DNA of 23,477 bases, taken from positions 1 to 23,477 of IMG/VR virus record IMGVR_UViG_3300047550_002438. One strand, 5' to 3'. Below, piece after piece: positions 14,362-22,495 of this stretch (position 1 is its first letter; every line of letters starts with the position of its first letter). Made by a program: the position numbers and the translations under genes. Under the pieces are notes generated by a model. The model was not told the DNA's origin, ran no database searches, and worked only from the letters and a program-made list of their open reading frames with translations. This stretch comes from a virus.

Positions 14362-14571
14362 TTAGTGACCTTCAATCACTCTATTATTTATGAGTTTGGC
14401 AGTCCTTCGCCGTTGAATATTGAATTTCTTTTTTGGGGGTACAGGGGGGATATCGCTGCCTAAACCCGCGATTTTACCCCCGCCAACGGTGTTTGCGGGT
14501 GCACTGGTGGGCAATCCACCGCCATCTTGTTCTAGAAATGTAGCAAAGCGTTGCAGTTTACGATGTGCCAT
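14362..14571 (-). CDS. Small basic protein with GGGKIAGLG motif (69 aa)
   Basis: Start ATG 14571 has GGAGGAGG upstream at 8-nt spacing, so it is preferred over 14676. It overlaps the end of the preceding gene by 14 bp. The first 16 residues are helical and basic. A flexible segment with ANTVGGGKIAGLGSD follows, then IPPVPPKKK and an arginine-rich RRRTAKL tail. A GGG.IAG..... PPV.KK type segment recurs in small or terminal regions of T4-like phage proteins, but no function is attached to it here. The basic tail could bind nucleic acid or the capsid interior. Confidence 0.7.
   Translation of the reverse strand: MAHRKLQRFATFLEQDGGGLPTSAPANTVGGGKIAGLGSDIPPVPPKKKFNIQRRRTAKLINNRVIEGH
14385..14392 (-). 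promoter_or_regulatory. Late-promoter-like box CATAAATA (minus)
   Basis: Reads CATAAATA from 14392 to 14385. Predicted start near 14379 gives a 39-nt leader to the holin candidate at 14340. It lies inside the end of the 69-aa gene. Confidence 0.5.
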
Positions 14572-16123
14572 AGGACGAGCCTCCTCCAAACACCATGAAG
14601 TGTATTTTTTGAGTGTATCCAATACTGTAAGCGTAGGTTGCACCTGTTGCGGTGAACTGCCGTGATGCGGCGGCACCTGTTTCTGCTTGACGCAGAGAGG
14701 TAATAGAGAATCCTGTGGTGGTTCGTTGGTCGTTGACCGCTGAACGGTTTCGCATAAGATTCAGGGTGTACTCGTATGTGGGCGGGATGGTTTGTGCCAA
14801 TCCCACCGCGTTGATTTCTGGGAAAATGTTTTCTTGTTCCGTTGATGTAACCACACAGTAGCCAGTGTTGCCCATTGTTTTGGTGAAGTACAAGTCAAAC
14901 ACGCAGTTGCCGCCAGCACTAACGCCCTGAATATTGTACGCACCTTCAAGATACGCCTGCACGGTGCCGCCTTTGTTTGGTGGAATCACAAGGGTTCCCC
15001 ATGCGGATGCCGCTCGCTTGTTGGTGATTTGTGCAAGCGAAGACGAGTAAGTGGCACCTGATGCACCAAAGCCGCGAGTGCTTGGGTACAGGTTGATTAG
15101 TTTGGTTTGATCGCCGTATACAGGTCTAGTATCGGTTGTTCTGATATAGTCTGAAGCCACCGAGCCATATTCTAACTGTGCAGCAGCCATGTAAATTCTT
15201 GTGTCACTGTATACCTGATTTATCAATGGAGCAGGTGCATTCGGAGTAGAAAAAGTGAGTATGCACCGTTTCCAGCCACCCCCAGCGTCCACCATAGAAC
15301 CGCTACGGCTTCCGCCGCTTGGCGGAACAGTACCGACTCCAGTTAATGTGCCAGTAGACAAATTGTAATCGTATCCAAAATTATTATTGACTCCACCACA
15401 CTGCAATTGTGCGGTGACACCTGTTCCGCTCTTGAAATACACCGAAAAGGTGTGTGTGGTGTTTACTGAACCTGCTGCTTGTGCAACATAGTTGGCTGCT
15501 GCCGCGTTTCCATCAAAATAGAAAGCACTAACGCCTGCAACAGGAGAACTGGTGACTGATGGATCAACTGCCCCGTAACTACCCGGAGAATTAATGACTG
15601 TGCTGTTCCATGCAGGGGCGGTTGTAATGTCAAACCGGTCGCTTCTGTACAGTAGATTTGCTAGGTGTGGTTTACGCAAATCTGAATCACTACGCAGACA
15701 CACAAACGCTGCGTTTACTCGTGCTCGTGTGCTGCTGTTATAGTCTTGTAGTTTTGAAGGGTTGGCTGTGTCTGTGGGTTGGAATTGTAAAACCGCTATG
15801 TCCGCAGACGCACTTGCTCCACTGGCTGTGGCAGTGTTACTGGCTGTGGTGCCCTGTGCAACACAGGTAAAATACGCGGACGAGTTGTTTCCAAATTCAG
15901 GCTGCACCATTGCAACATACGCACCGCTTGAAAACTTGGCAGGATCAGAAAAGTTTACCCGAAACACTCCTGTTTGGATATACTTCACAGAAGAAACACC
16001 AACAGAGTCAACAATAGTAGGATCAACACCACTATTTAATTCAAACACACACCACGCATCTGCTGTGGGCTTGGGCGACGCTGCATTTCCGAAAAGGGTT
16101 GTTGCTGATTGTGCTAAAGACAT
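14558..16123 (-). CDS. Tail fibre/adhesin-type structural protein with lectin-like domain
   Basis: A 521-residue protein beginning at an ATG that shares a base with the previous stop (TAATG). The central region has the beta-sandwich pattern HTFSVYFKSGTG, then GGGWKRCILTFST, then IYMAAAQLEYGSVASDYIRT. That block is typical of phage tailspikes and fibres that bind cell-surface glycans (the ...QLE.GS.A..YI.T ending is a good marker). The rest is Ser/Ala/Thr/Gly-rich without membrane segments. It is followed by the 69-aa gene and a lysis-like pair. Host receptor binding is inferred from the domain type. Confidence 0.8.
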   Translation of the reverse strand: MSLAQSATTLFGNAASPKPTADAWCVFELNSGVDPTIVDSVGVSSVKYIQTGVFRVNFSDPAKFSSGAYVAMVQPEFGNNSSAYFTCVAQGTTASNTATASGASASADIAVLQFQPTDTANPSKLQDYNSSTRARVNAAFVCLRSDSDLRKPHLANLLYRSDRFDITTAPAWNSTVINSPGSYGAVDPSVTSSPVAGVSAFYFDGNAAAANYVAQAAGSVNTTHTFSVYFKSGTGVTAQLQCGGVNNNFGYDYNLSTGTLTGVGTVPPSGGSRSGSMVDAGGGWKRCILTFSTPNAPAPLINQVYSDTRIYMAAAQLEYGSVASDYIRTTDTRPVYGDQTKLINLYPSTRGFGASGATYSSSLAQITNKRAASAWGTLVIPPNKGGTVQAYLEGAYNIQGVSAGGNCVFDLYFTKTMGNTGYCVVTSTEQENIFPEINAVGLAQTIPPTYEYTLNLMRNRSAVNDQRTTTGFSITSLRQAETGAAASRQFTATGATYAYSIGYTQKIHFMVFGGGSSYGTS

Positions 16124-16629
16124 TACACCACCATTACCTGTATTTGATATGTGTATGGGAATGTAGACTCATTTAAAATTTCTCCAACAAGAGGAGCAGT
16201 ATTGGTGGGAGTGGTGGTTGGCAAAGTTCCATCGCCTTCGTTAGTTAAAATCCCAAGACGAACCCAAAAGCCGTTAACTGTTTTGGGGTACTTAGACGAG
16301 TTTAGAGCGTGTGCAAAAAGCACTCTGCCTCCGCTCGCGTATTGGGTGCTCACTATTTTTGGACTCACAAATATTTTATATTTGGTGTTTACCATCGGGG
16401 TTACAAACCTGAAAGGTATTGCACCCGTTGCTCTTCCTAGTACGGTTATTCCTGTTGCTGTTATTTGAGTGCTAAACAGGGCATCATCAAAATTCAAATT
16501 ATAGCAGTTCACCACATTTCGCAAGGTCATGGTGGTTTGGTCAGTGGCATTTAATCCGTACACCCCCCACGCCTTGACCGTGCCACCACCAGCGAAAAAT
16601 GGATTGATTACGCCTGCACTATTGGGCAT
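16123..16629 (-). CDS. Structural protein, unrecognised (168 aa)
   Basis: Start ATG 16629 overlaps the previous stop (TAATG) and has GGAGG 5 nt ahead. The product is soluble, beta-rich and glycine/threonine-rich (NPFFAGGGTVKAWGVYGLN near the N-terminus) and ends PYTYQIQVMVV. It is tightly coupled to the 521-aa adhesin-type gene downstream, so a partner in the same tail or fibre structure is likely. No family is recognised. Confidence 0.75.
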   Translation of the reverse strand: MPNSAGVINPFFAGGGTVKAWGVYGLNATDQTTMTLRNVVNCYNLNFDDALFSTQITATGITVLGRATGAIPFRFVTPMVNTKYKIFVSPKIVSTQYASGGRVLFAHALNSSKYPKTVNGFWVRLGILTNEGDGTLPTTTPTNTAPLVGEILNESTFPYTYQIQVMVV

Positions 16630-17012
16630 TATAGCCTCCGTAAAACCTCTCCAAGCCGTCCGTCCATCGGAATGGTGTCCACAGGGCTTTCGTCCAATAC
16701 CATGCCCTCACCTATGTAGTTCAGGTACAGCAGAGCAGACTTTAGGCACGGGTGCAGATCAGGCTCTAATTTGAAAAATAGCATTCGTGCGGCTCCCAGC
16801 GGTGTGAACACATTTCCCAAAACAGTCAGGTGGTTCAACAGCAGGATGGGGCGAATCTTGCCGCTACGCCTGTATTTTTTAAGAAGCCGCTTCACATATT
16901 TGATACGGTTCAAGTCTTCGCTGAATTCCGTCATGCCTTCACATTGGGGGTTGGTGTACCGTCCCATAGCGTAGAGTAGAAAGTTGTCGCGGTTAAGTTT
17001 CTTGAAGTCCAT
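16629..17012 (-). CDS. Conserved T4-like phage protein of unknown function (127 aa)
   Basis: The pattern FLLYAMGRYTNPQC, then EFSEDLNRIKYVKRLLKKY, then LLLNHLTVLGNVF and AARMLFFKLE recurs in a conserved small protein of T4-like environmental phages (...LNHiiilyNVFg..aa.rmLFFk). It is helical, without signal or membrane segments or a catalytic motif. It has no clear Shine-Dalgarno. Its downstream neighbours are structural genes coupled by overlaps. Function is not assigned; a DNA-packaging or virion assembly role would be a guess. Confidence 0.85.
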   Translation of the reverse strand: MDFKKLNRDNFLLYAMGRYTNPQCEGMTEFSEDLNRIKYVKRLLKKYRRSGKIRPILLLNHLTVLGNVFTPLGAARMLFFKLEPDLHPCLKSALLYLNYIGEGMVLDESPVDTIPMDGRLGEVLRRL

Positions 17013-17027
17013 GACGAAAACGAGTTG

Positions 17028-17210
17028 TTATTTTTTAAGTGCTTGCTTTTTCTTGAACTTGTTCTGCTTTTCTTTGGGTGACAAGTCGGTGTCGGTAATA
17101 TTTGAACCTGGAACAGGCGATTGTATTTCCACACCCTGCCCAATAAAGATGTCCTCAAACACTAGGGGTTTGGACGGGCGGAGGCGGATGTACTCCCAAA
17201 AGCCTTTCAC
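17028..17210 (-). CDS. Small basic hypothetical protein (60 aa)
   Basis: Starts at GTG 17210, overlapping the upstream stop as GTGA, so translation is coupled. The N-terminus FWEYIRLRPSKPLVFEDIF is followed by a polar stretch and a lysine-rich tail ending KKKQALKK. No transmembrane segment or known motif. Its basic C-terminus and position in the virion-type cluster suggest a structural or DNA-contacting accessory, without further evidence. Confidence 0.65.
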   Translation of the reverse strand: MKGFWEYIRLRPSKPLVFEDIFIGQGVEIQSPVPGSNITDTDLSPKEKQNKFKKKQALKK

Positions 17211-18883
17211 TTGCCCTCGTATTTGGCTATTGGACGGGGAGAACCAACCTTTTTTCCGTCCTGCACCTTTTGGGTCAGGATGGTTTTCTTGGTCTTGGCT
17301 TCCTGCACTGGCTTCTTCTTGGCACGAAGCAGGGCAAAGTCCTGTGAGTCAAGACGCTTGTTCTTGTTCACATCCAGTTTCTTCTGTCCGCCAACCAGTT
17401 CTTCGCTCACGCCTGTAGCACGCTTGATGCCCTTGACGGCATTCGCTTGCTGCTTGCCTGTGAGGGAAGCGTAGTTCTTGGAGGAGCCGTACATCATGGA
17501 TGAGAGTTGTGAGCCACGCTTGGCAACATATGCGTCTCGTGTCTTCTTGCTCAACTCGTCAATCTGCTCGGCGGCTTCGGCAACACGCACCTGATCCTTG
17601 CCTGCTTTTCCAGCGGCTCGCTTGGCAGCAATCACATCCAGCCGCTTTTTGTGGGCTTCCAGTTCGCGTCCCTTGTCAAAGGTGCCTGCTGCAACTCGCT
17701 TGGCTTTGCTGGCTTCCACCTTTTCACGCTGCTTGTAGTACGCATCACGCATTTGCTGCTTTCGTTCAGGATTGTTTACGCCACGAGAACCGATTCGTGC
17801 CCTGTCGTATGCGTATCCCATACGGGCTAGTTTGGCGGCTCCTGCTTCGGTAATCTCTTCGGTTTCTTCCTTGACTGCTGGCTTGGCTTTGCCGTAGCGT
17901 TCACCTTTCCATTTTGCCCAAGCGTTTGACGAAGACGCATAAGTGTCTTTGGTCTTGGGTTTGGCAGGGGCTACTGCTACTTTTTCTTCAATCTGTTCGG
18001 TTTCTTCCTTGACAGGCTTGCCCTTTCGCTTCACGATCTTGCCACCGCGACCGTACAGATACGGCGACTCGTACTCTTTTGTGTCACGCTTGAGCAGACG
18101 GACAAGTTTACGCTCTTGCTTGTCTTCTTGCTTGCTTGCACGAGACGCAACTGTGCCTGTTTTTGTCATTCGGGTTTCGTAAGCACGCTGGGCAGAAGCG
18201 TCTGCTTTATCAATCTTACGCTTCATCTCACGCTCACGAGCAGGAGTTTGGATGTCTTCAGCCACTTCCACGCTCTCTGCAACAGGAGCAGCGGGAGTGA
18301 GTTTAGCAGTCACCACATACAGCGACTCGGGAGTGAGTTCCACATCCACATGCAAATTGAGTTGGGTGTAGCCGCCTGTGGGGTTAGCCTTGCCGTCAAA
18401 ACGAATCTGCCCTGTGAGTGCGTCGTAGCCGTCAACGCGACCAAACTGCACCACAGGAATATCGTAGGAGCCAACGCCGCCGTCCCATGAACGGGGCTTC
18501 CAATCAAAGTCTAGTTGCACCACATTGAGACGCACCTTCATCTTGAGGAACGCTTCATTGGGATCAAGGTAAGTGCCCTTGCCAATAGTGGCAAGCATGG
18601 CGTTGATGCCAGCGAGAGCACCCGCAGACTGTAGGTGGTGCAGTCCTGCATCGTCCTTGTGAGCCGAGCGGTTGCCGTAACCTGTTAGAACTTCGCTGTA
18701 CTCGCTCTCGTTGAGAGTGCTACGGAACGCCTTGAATGTCTTGTTTTCTTTCATGTGTTTTGCCTTTGATATCTCAATTGCTGCTAGTTGCTGCTTTGCT
18801 TTGCTTTCGCTACTATGGGTTCCTAATACTTTGGTTCCTGCCTTGTCCGTTACTACAAACTTGTCGCCGCGTTTCTGTATCAT
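17207..18883 (-). CDS. Modular virion-type protein with dockerin-like EF-hand
   Basis: A 558-residue protein in modules. Residues 1-43 are a small N-terminal fold (KFVVTDKAG..VLGTHSS..KAKQQLAAIE) seen at the start of many T4-like phage proteins. Residues 48-195 are globular and beta-rich. About 205-440 is long charged helix with several VKEETE(Q/E)I repeats, and 440-490 is an EQIDELSKKTRDAYVAKR module. A dockerin-like EF-hand loop lies at 504-515 (DVNKNKRLDSQD, calcium ligands D504, N506, N508, D512, D515) followed by FALLR. Helix-rich Lys/Glu proteins of this type often sit in prohead core or internal protein roles; this is inference. ATGA overlap at 18880-18883 and AAGG upstream set the start. 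Confidence 0.75.
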   Translation of the reverse strand: MIQKRGDKFVVTDKAGTKVLGTHSSESKAKQQLAAIEISKAKHMKENKTFKAFRSTLNESEYSEVLTGYGNRSAHKDDAGLHHLQSAGALAGINAMLATIGKGTYLDPNEAFLKMKVRLNVVQLDFDWKPRSWDGGVGSYDIPVVQFGRVDGYDALTGQIRFDGKANPTGGYTQLNLHVDVELTPESLYVVTAKLTPAAPVAESVEVAEDIQTPAREREMKRKIDKADASAQRAYETRMTKTGTVASRASKQEDKQERKLVRLLKRDTKEYESPYLYGRGGKIVKRKGKPVKEETEQIEEKVAVAPAKPKTKDTYASSSNAWAKWKGERYGKAKPAVKEETEEITEAGAAKLARMGYAYDRARIGSRGVNNPERKQQMRDAYYKQREKVEASKAKRVAAGTFDKGRELEAHKKRLDVIAAKRAAGKAGKDQVRVAEAAEQIDELSKKTRDAYVAKRGSQLSSMMYGSSKNYASLTGKQQANAVKGIKRATGVSEELVGGQKKLDVNKNKRLDSQDFALLRAKKKPVQEAKTKKTILTQKVQDGKKVGSPRPIAKYEGK

Positions 18884-19890
18884 GGCATACCTTTTTCAGT
18901 TTTACGCCACTTGGCGTGTTCACGCTTGTTGACTTGGAAAGCACTGCCTTGCTTGTCAGACTTGTTTGCTAGTCCTTTGAGTTCAAGGTAGTTGATTCGT
19001 GAACCACGAGCAGATGCCTTTTTGCGTGCAGCAGGAGAAGAGGCGGGGTCGTTGTGTATTTTTGAAGCCTTCTCCCGTTCACGATCAATCACAGCCTGAC
19101 GAGCAGGAGTAATGGCTTCATCAAGATCGTTTGTAAACTGGAAGAACGACTTGCCCTCGCTCACGCTTTTCCACCCGCCGCCCTTGGAGTTGTACCACTT
19201 GACTGCCCATCCGTTGGCATACGCAGACGGATACACCTTGAACTTGCTCTTGGCAAGACTCTTGGCTTTTGACCACAGGGACGGATTGGTGGGCTTGTTG
19301 GCTTCAAGAATCTCTTGTGCGTCCTCGTGGAGTCCCACCAGTTCAATGGTGTCTTGATCGCCACCGTCAAACGCTTCTTCCACAACATCTTTGCCCATTG
19401 TGTACTTGAAAGCGTTGAACAGAGCAGGACTGCCAGTAATCTTGCCCACCAGTGAGTCCAACATATTAATCATCATTTCGCGGTACACCTTGCCCACGCT
19501 CATCTGCTTCATGTTGCTCTTGGACTTGAGAGCCTTGCGAGCAGCGGTTATTTGTTCTTTGTCCACCAGCCCTTTGCGTAGGAGTATATCCACGCGGCTA
19601 GACTCTGCACTTTCTCCCAACTTTTGGCTAGTAGCAGCAACGGTTTCTGAAGCATCAGCGGCTCCTTTGGTTTTGGTTAGTGACGAGCGAAGAGCGGTGT
19701 ACAGTACACGGTTCTTCAAGATAGTGTCAACCACATCCACCAAAATCTCCTGCATGAGTGTGCGGTAGGCAGGACTCTTGGCGTATCGTTCAGGATCAGA
19801 GAACAGAGTCATGGCACGACGCACATTGTTTTGGGAAACCAGACCAAGACGGAGCAGGGCTTGTAGTTTTGATTTGATAGCGGTGTCCAT
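18880..19890 (-). CDS. Virion-type protein with tandem helical repeat and YPSAYANGW motif
   Basis: Residues about 10-72 and 100-165 of this 336-aa protein are two related helical domains: LLRLGLVSQNNVRRA versus LLRKGLVDKEQITAA, then AYRTLMQEILVDVVD versus VYREMMINMLDSLVG, then LYTALRSSLTK versus LFNAFKYTMGK. A second region carries KVYPSAYANGWAVKWYNS (218-235) with GGGWKSV. This is a motif shared with proteins of many large phages. The C-terminus is basic and contains SRINYLELKGLANKSD. The start has AAGGAA ahead and a CCTAAATA box 34 nt upstream. It overlaps the next gene by ATGA. Role in the virion is inferred from its neighbours, not from a known family. Confidence 0.78.
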   Translation of the reverse strand: MDTAIKSKLQALLRLGLVSQNNVRRAMTLFSDPERYAKSPAYRTLMQEILVDVVDTILKNRVLYTALRSSLTKTKGAADASETVAATSQKLGESAESSRVDILLRKGLVDKEQITAARKALKSKSNMKQMSVGKVYREMMINMLDSLVGKITGSPALFNAFKYTMGKDVVEEAFDGGDQDTIELVGLHEDAQEILEANKPTNPSLWSKAKSLAKSKFKVYPSAYANGWAVKWYNSKGGGWKSVSEGKSFFQFTNDLDEAITPARQAVIDREREKASKIHNDPASSPAARKKASARGSRINYLELKGLANKSDKQGSAFQVNKREHAKWRKTEKGMP

Positions 19891-19923
19891 TACAGGTTCC
19901 TTTTTGCGAAAATGCGTTTTCTA

Positions 19924-19931
19924 TATTTAGG
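19924..19931 (-). promoter_or_regulatory. Late-promoter-like box CCTAAATA (minus)
   Basis: Reads CCTAAATA from 19931 to 19924. Predicted start near 19918 gives a 28-nt leader with AAGGAA before the ATG at 19890. The leader contains the inverted repeat GAAAA-cgca-TTTTC (19903-19920 region). Confidence 0.5.
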
Positions 19932-19937
19932 TTCCCA

Positions 19938-21221
19938 TTACATGCTGCGAACGGGACCGTACACCGATCTGCCGTTCTGAATTCTGTATATTTGAATCTT
20001 GCCGTTTCGCAGGGTCACATAGATTTCCTCGCCGTAACGGATGGCTTGAACCGCATCACCGTCTCCAAAGGTCTGGTACGGCTGGGTGCACGAGCCAATA
20101 TAGAAGTTTACACGCCCGTTTTTCACGGCTACCCATGTGTCTTCGGCTGTGCCTCGTGGGTTTCGTGGGCAAGTGGCTTCCCCAATAGTCTTGTGGCTAG
20201 TCATAGTGGGCTTGTTACCCTTGCCTGCTTTGGGTGACTTGCCTTCCGCTCGTCGCTTTTGACGCACAGCAGCCTTGCGTTCCTTTGGTGACATCTCGCC
20301 CACAGTTTCAGGAGTCTTGCCTACGCGGTGCAAAGGACGGCACTTGGGATACGCACCGCCTTCGCTGGCACTCTTGCGACCGCACGGGGGATACTGCCCT
20401 GTCTTGGGGTCTTTCTTGCCGCCAATGTTGACCCACTTCTGTGCAAACCAGTCGCCAAGGTCTTCGTCAATCTTGCACGGCGGAGTTGGGAATTGGGTGT
20501 TGTGCTTGGAGAACCCACCTGTTTGACCGGGTGTGTCTGCTCGTCGCTTGTGCTTGTCGCTTTCAATAATACTTACGGCAGCGGCGTGATACAGTTCAGA
20601 GAAATCAAAATCTTCTTTTAGTTTTGTACGCATACCCCGTTGCAGTTCATCAAACAGTTTCATAACATCTTCACGAGTTGCAGCAGACGGCATTCCTTTA
20701 GCAAACGATTTCTTGTTATTTTCTGAAACTGCTGCTCGCATTTTGCTGGCACTCATGCCTTGAACGCCTGTGGCTTTGGCATCGCGTTTGCCTGCCATCA
20801 CAAAATCGTAGCGTTTCAGATTGAGCCTGTGCTTGGGTTCAGGATGCTTCATTAGTCTGCGAATGTTGGCTTCTTCGTAGTCTTCGCTGCGGTCTTCTCC
20901 ACCAACAAATACCACATGATCGTATCCCTTTTCAGCCAAAGCGTACAGCATATCAAAAGGTGTTTTGACCTTTTCTGAATTTAAGAAGTTTACTCCCGGA
21001 AAGAGGCGTTTCAACCAATAGTACTTACGAGATGGCGGTAGCGGATTCTTCTTGGGATCGTGACTGCGACTAAAACCAATCGCGTGGTCTGCTCCCATTC
21101 GTTTCGCTACATCTACCACCTTGTTGAAAAGGAGTTGGTGTCCCGAAGTTGGTGGCTGAAAACGACCGAAAGCGACCACTATGGTCTTGCTTCGTCGTGT
21201 ATCTTTTACAGATTTAGCCAC
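19938..21221 (-). CDS. NMNAT-like nucleotidyltransferase fused to DUF5872-like and C-terminal domains
   Basis: A 427-residue multidomain protein. Residues 11-175 match the cytidylyltransferase/NMNAT fold: VVAFGRFQPPTSGHQLL with the TSGH catalytic motif (25-28), VVFVGGEDRS near 103, and GMSASKMRAAV (155-165) equivalent to ISSTKxR. The enzyme should transfer AMP or CMP to a phosphorylated substrate such as NMN. A Cys-containing module follows (LGDWFAQKWVNIGG, PPCGRKS, AYPKCRPLHRV, 255-300) resembling DUF5872, then a basic linker and a beta-rich C-terminal domain (355-427). Start is GTG 21221, preceded by an exceptional Shine-Dalgarno. Such fusions occur in T4-like environmental phages; the substrate is not determined by the sequence. 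Confidence 0.82.
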   Translation of the reverse strand: MAKSVKDTRRSKTIVVAFGRFQPPTSGHQLLFNKVVDVAKRMGADHAIGFSRSHDPKKNPLPPSRKYYWLKRLFPGVNFLNSEKVKTPFDMLYALAEKGYDHVVFVGGEDRSEDYEEANIRRLMKHPEPKHRLNLKRYDFVMAGKRDAKATGVQGMSASKMRAAVSENNKKSFAKGMPSAATREDVMKLFDELQRGMRTKLKEDFDFSELYHAAAVSIIESDKHKRRADTPGQTGGFSKHNTQFPTPPCKIDEDLGDWFAQKWVNIGGKKDPKTGQYPPCGRKSASEGGAYPKCRPLHRVGKTPETVGEMSPKERKAAVRQKRRAEGKSPKAGKGNKPTMTSHKTIGEATCPRNPRGTAEDTWVAVKNGRVNFYIGSCTQPYQTFGDGDAVQAIRYGEEIYVTLRNGKIQIYRIQNGRSVYGPVRSM

Positions 21222-21224
21222 TTT

Positions 21225-21235
21225 GGATCACCTCC
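21225..21235 (-). promoter_or_regulatory. Extended ribosome binding site, 11-nt match to 16S tail
   Basis: Minus-strand GGAGGTGATCC pairs perfectly with the 3' end of bacterial 16S rRNA (GGATCACCTCC). Its GGAGG core lies 9 nt before the GTG at 21221, offsetting the weak start codon. It is the strongest ribosome site in the window. Confidence 0.85.
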
Positions 21236-21263
21236 CGTAATGCACTTGCGGTACACCAACTCT

Positions 21264-22481
21264 TTACTGTTTCCACGATTTAGAAATCGTGAAGTTAGCC
21301 TTTGAAAACTCAATGCGGTCAACCAATTTGACTGCATCGTTACTCAACCGATCTATGGCAACAAACCCTTCGGGAACTGTTGCCACATACTTGTCGCCCT
21401 TCTGCACGAATGTTCCAAACTCTGTGCTTAAGGTTGCCAATTTTGCTAGCACATGCTTTTTGAGTTGTGCTACACGATTATGTAGTGCAAACAGGCTATT
21501 GATCTGATTGCGGTTGTTACGCACATAATCCAGCGTGGGTGTGGGTGTTTTGGCAGGAATCTTTGACTTTTTAGTTTTACGCTTGGCATCAACCTTTGCA
21601 GACATGAACGCGATTAACTCGTTTGTGTCGCCAAGTTCTCGCCCTGTGCGAATAATGCTGTTGAAATAGGTTTTGATTTCCGCTACAAGTGCAGGATTCT
21701 TGGCAACACCGTTCATTGGGGTTCGCAAAGCAATACCGTCTTTTATGATGGCATCTATCTGTGAAGCAATATTGGTAATCTCGCGTTCGTTGAACAACCC
21801 GTCGCCACGAGAAAATCTGTAGGTGGCGTTGTCGTACCATACCGCTCTGCTTTTGGCTAGCCCTGCAAGCGATGGGTTAAACTTTATTACCTTTAGATCA
21901 CGCATGGTGGTTCCACCGTACTCGGTGTGGAACACAATTCCAATCTTGGCAGAACCAATCCGCTTTCCTAGATGCGACTGGGGATCAATTGCGTATTTAA
22001 TGGTGTTGGGTTGAAATGTAATGTACCGCTTGCCGTCAATGGTTTCCCGTTTCAGAGACTCGCTGTCAAACAGCATGTCCCCTTGCAGGATGCCTGTGAT
22101 GCGTAGCCCCTTTAGATGCTTCAAGGCTAGTTTTAGTTTGGTGTTCAGCCCTTCGCCTTCGTGGTTGCGATCAATGTCGGCTTCGGTGTAGTTAATCTTG
22201 GGTGTCACATTGAACACGCTCTTGGTGCCCACAAAAAACTTGCCGTTCTCGGGATCGGTTCCCACGATTACGGCAGGAGCACCGTCCCACTTGACTGAAA
22301 TATCGTAGGGCACGGTGTCGTTGCCGTGTAGCGACTGCACCACACCACGCAGAGAATTCATAGCCTTTGAAAAGCCTGCAAAACCACCGTTGAAGATTTC
22401 GTCTTCAAGGTGTTCCAAATGCACATTCTTTCCGCCTGTGCTTTTTAGCGATTCCGCAAGGAATGGAATAAATGAATTCAT
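21264..22481 (-). CDS. KxDG-motif protein, possible nucleic-acid ligase-like nucleotidyltransferase
   Basis: From ATG 22481 (405 aa; GTG 22490 adds three residues). It shows SVKWDGAPAVIVG with K64-x-D-G67, the lysine motif I of the covalent nucleotidyltransferase (DNA/RNA ligase, capping enzyme) superfamily. FVGTKSVFN follows, then GILQGDMLFD (130-139, motif III-like), IGIVFHTEYGG (180-190, motif IIIa-like), VPEGFVAIDR with E371-G372 (motif IV-like) and AVKLVDR with K385 (motif V-like). About 180 residues between the last two groups are an unusual insertion. The same family occurs in T4-like phages as an unannotated protein. Ligase-type chemistry is inference from motifs; the next gene is an NMNAT-like enzyme. 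No Shine-Dalgarno is visible. Confidence 0.75.
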   Translation of the reverse strand: MNSFIPFLAESLKSTGGKNVHLEHLEDEIFNGGFAGFSKAMNSLRGVVQSLHGNDTVPYDISVKWDGAPAVIVGTDPENGKFFVGTKSVFNVTPKINYTEADIDRNHEGEGLNTKLKLALKHLKGLRITGILQGDMLFDSESLKRETIDGKRYITFQPNTIKYAIDPQSHLGKRIGSAKIGIVFHTEYGGTTMRDLKVIKFNPSLAGLAKSRAVWYDNATYRFSRGDGLFNEREITNIASQIDAIIKDGIALRTPMNGVAKNPALVAEIKTYFNSIIRTGRELGDTNELIAFMSAKVDAKRKTKKSKIPAKTPTPTLDYVRNNRNQINSLFALHNRVAQLKKHVLAKLATLSTEFGTFVQKGDKYVATVPEGFVAIDRLSNDAVKLVDRIEFSKANFTISKSWKQ

Positions 22482-22495
22482 GGGTTTCACGCCAT

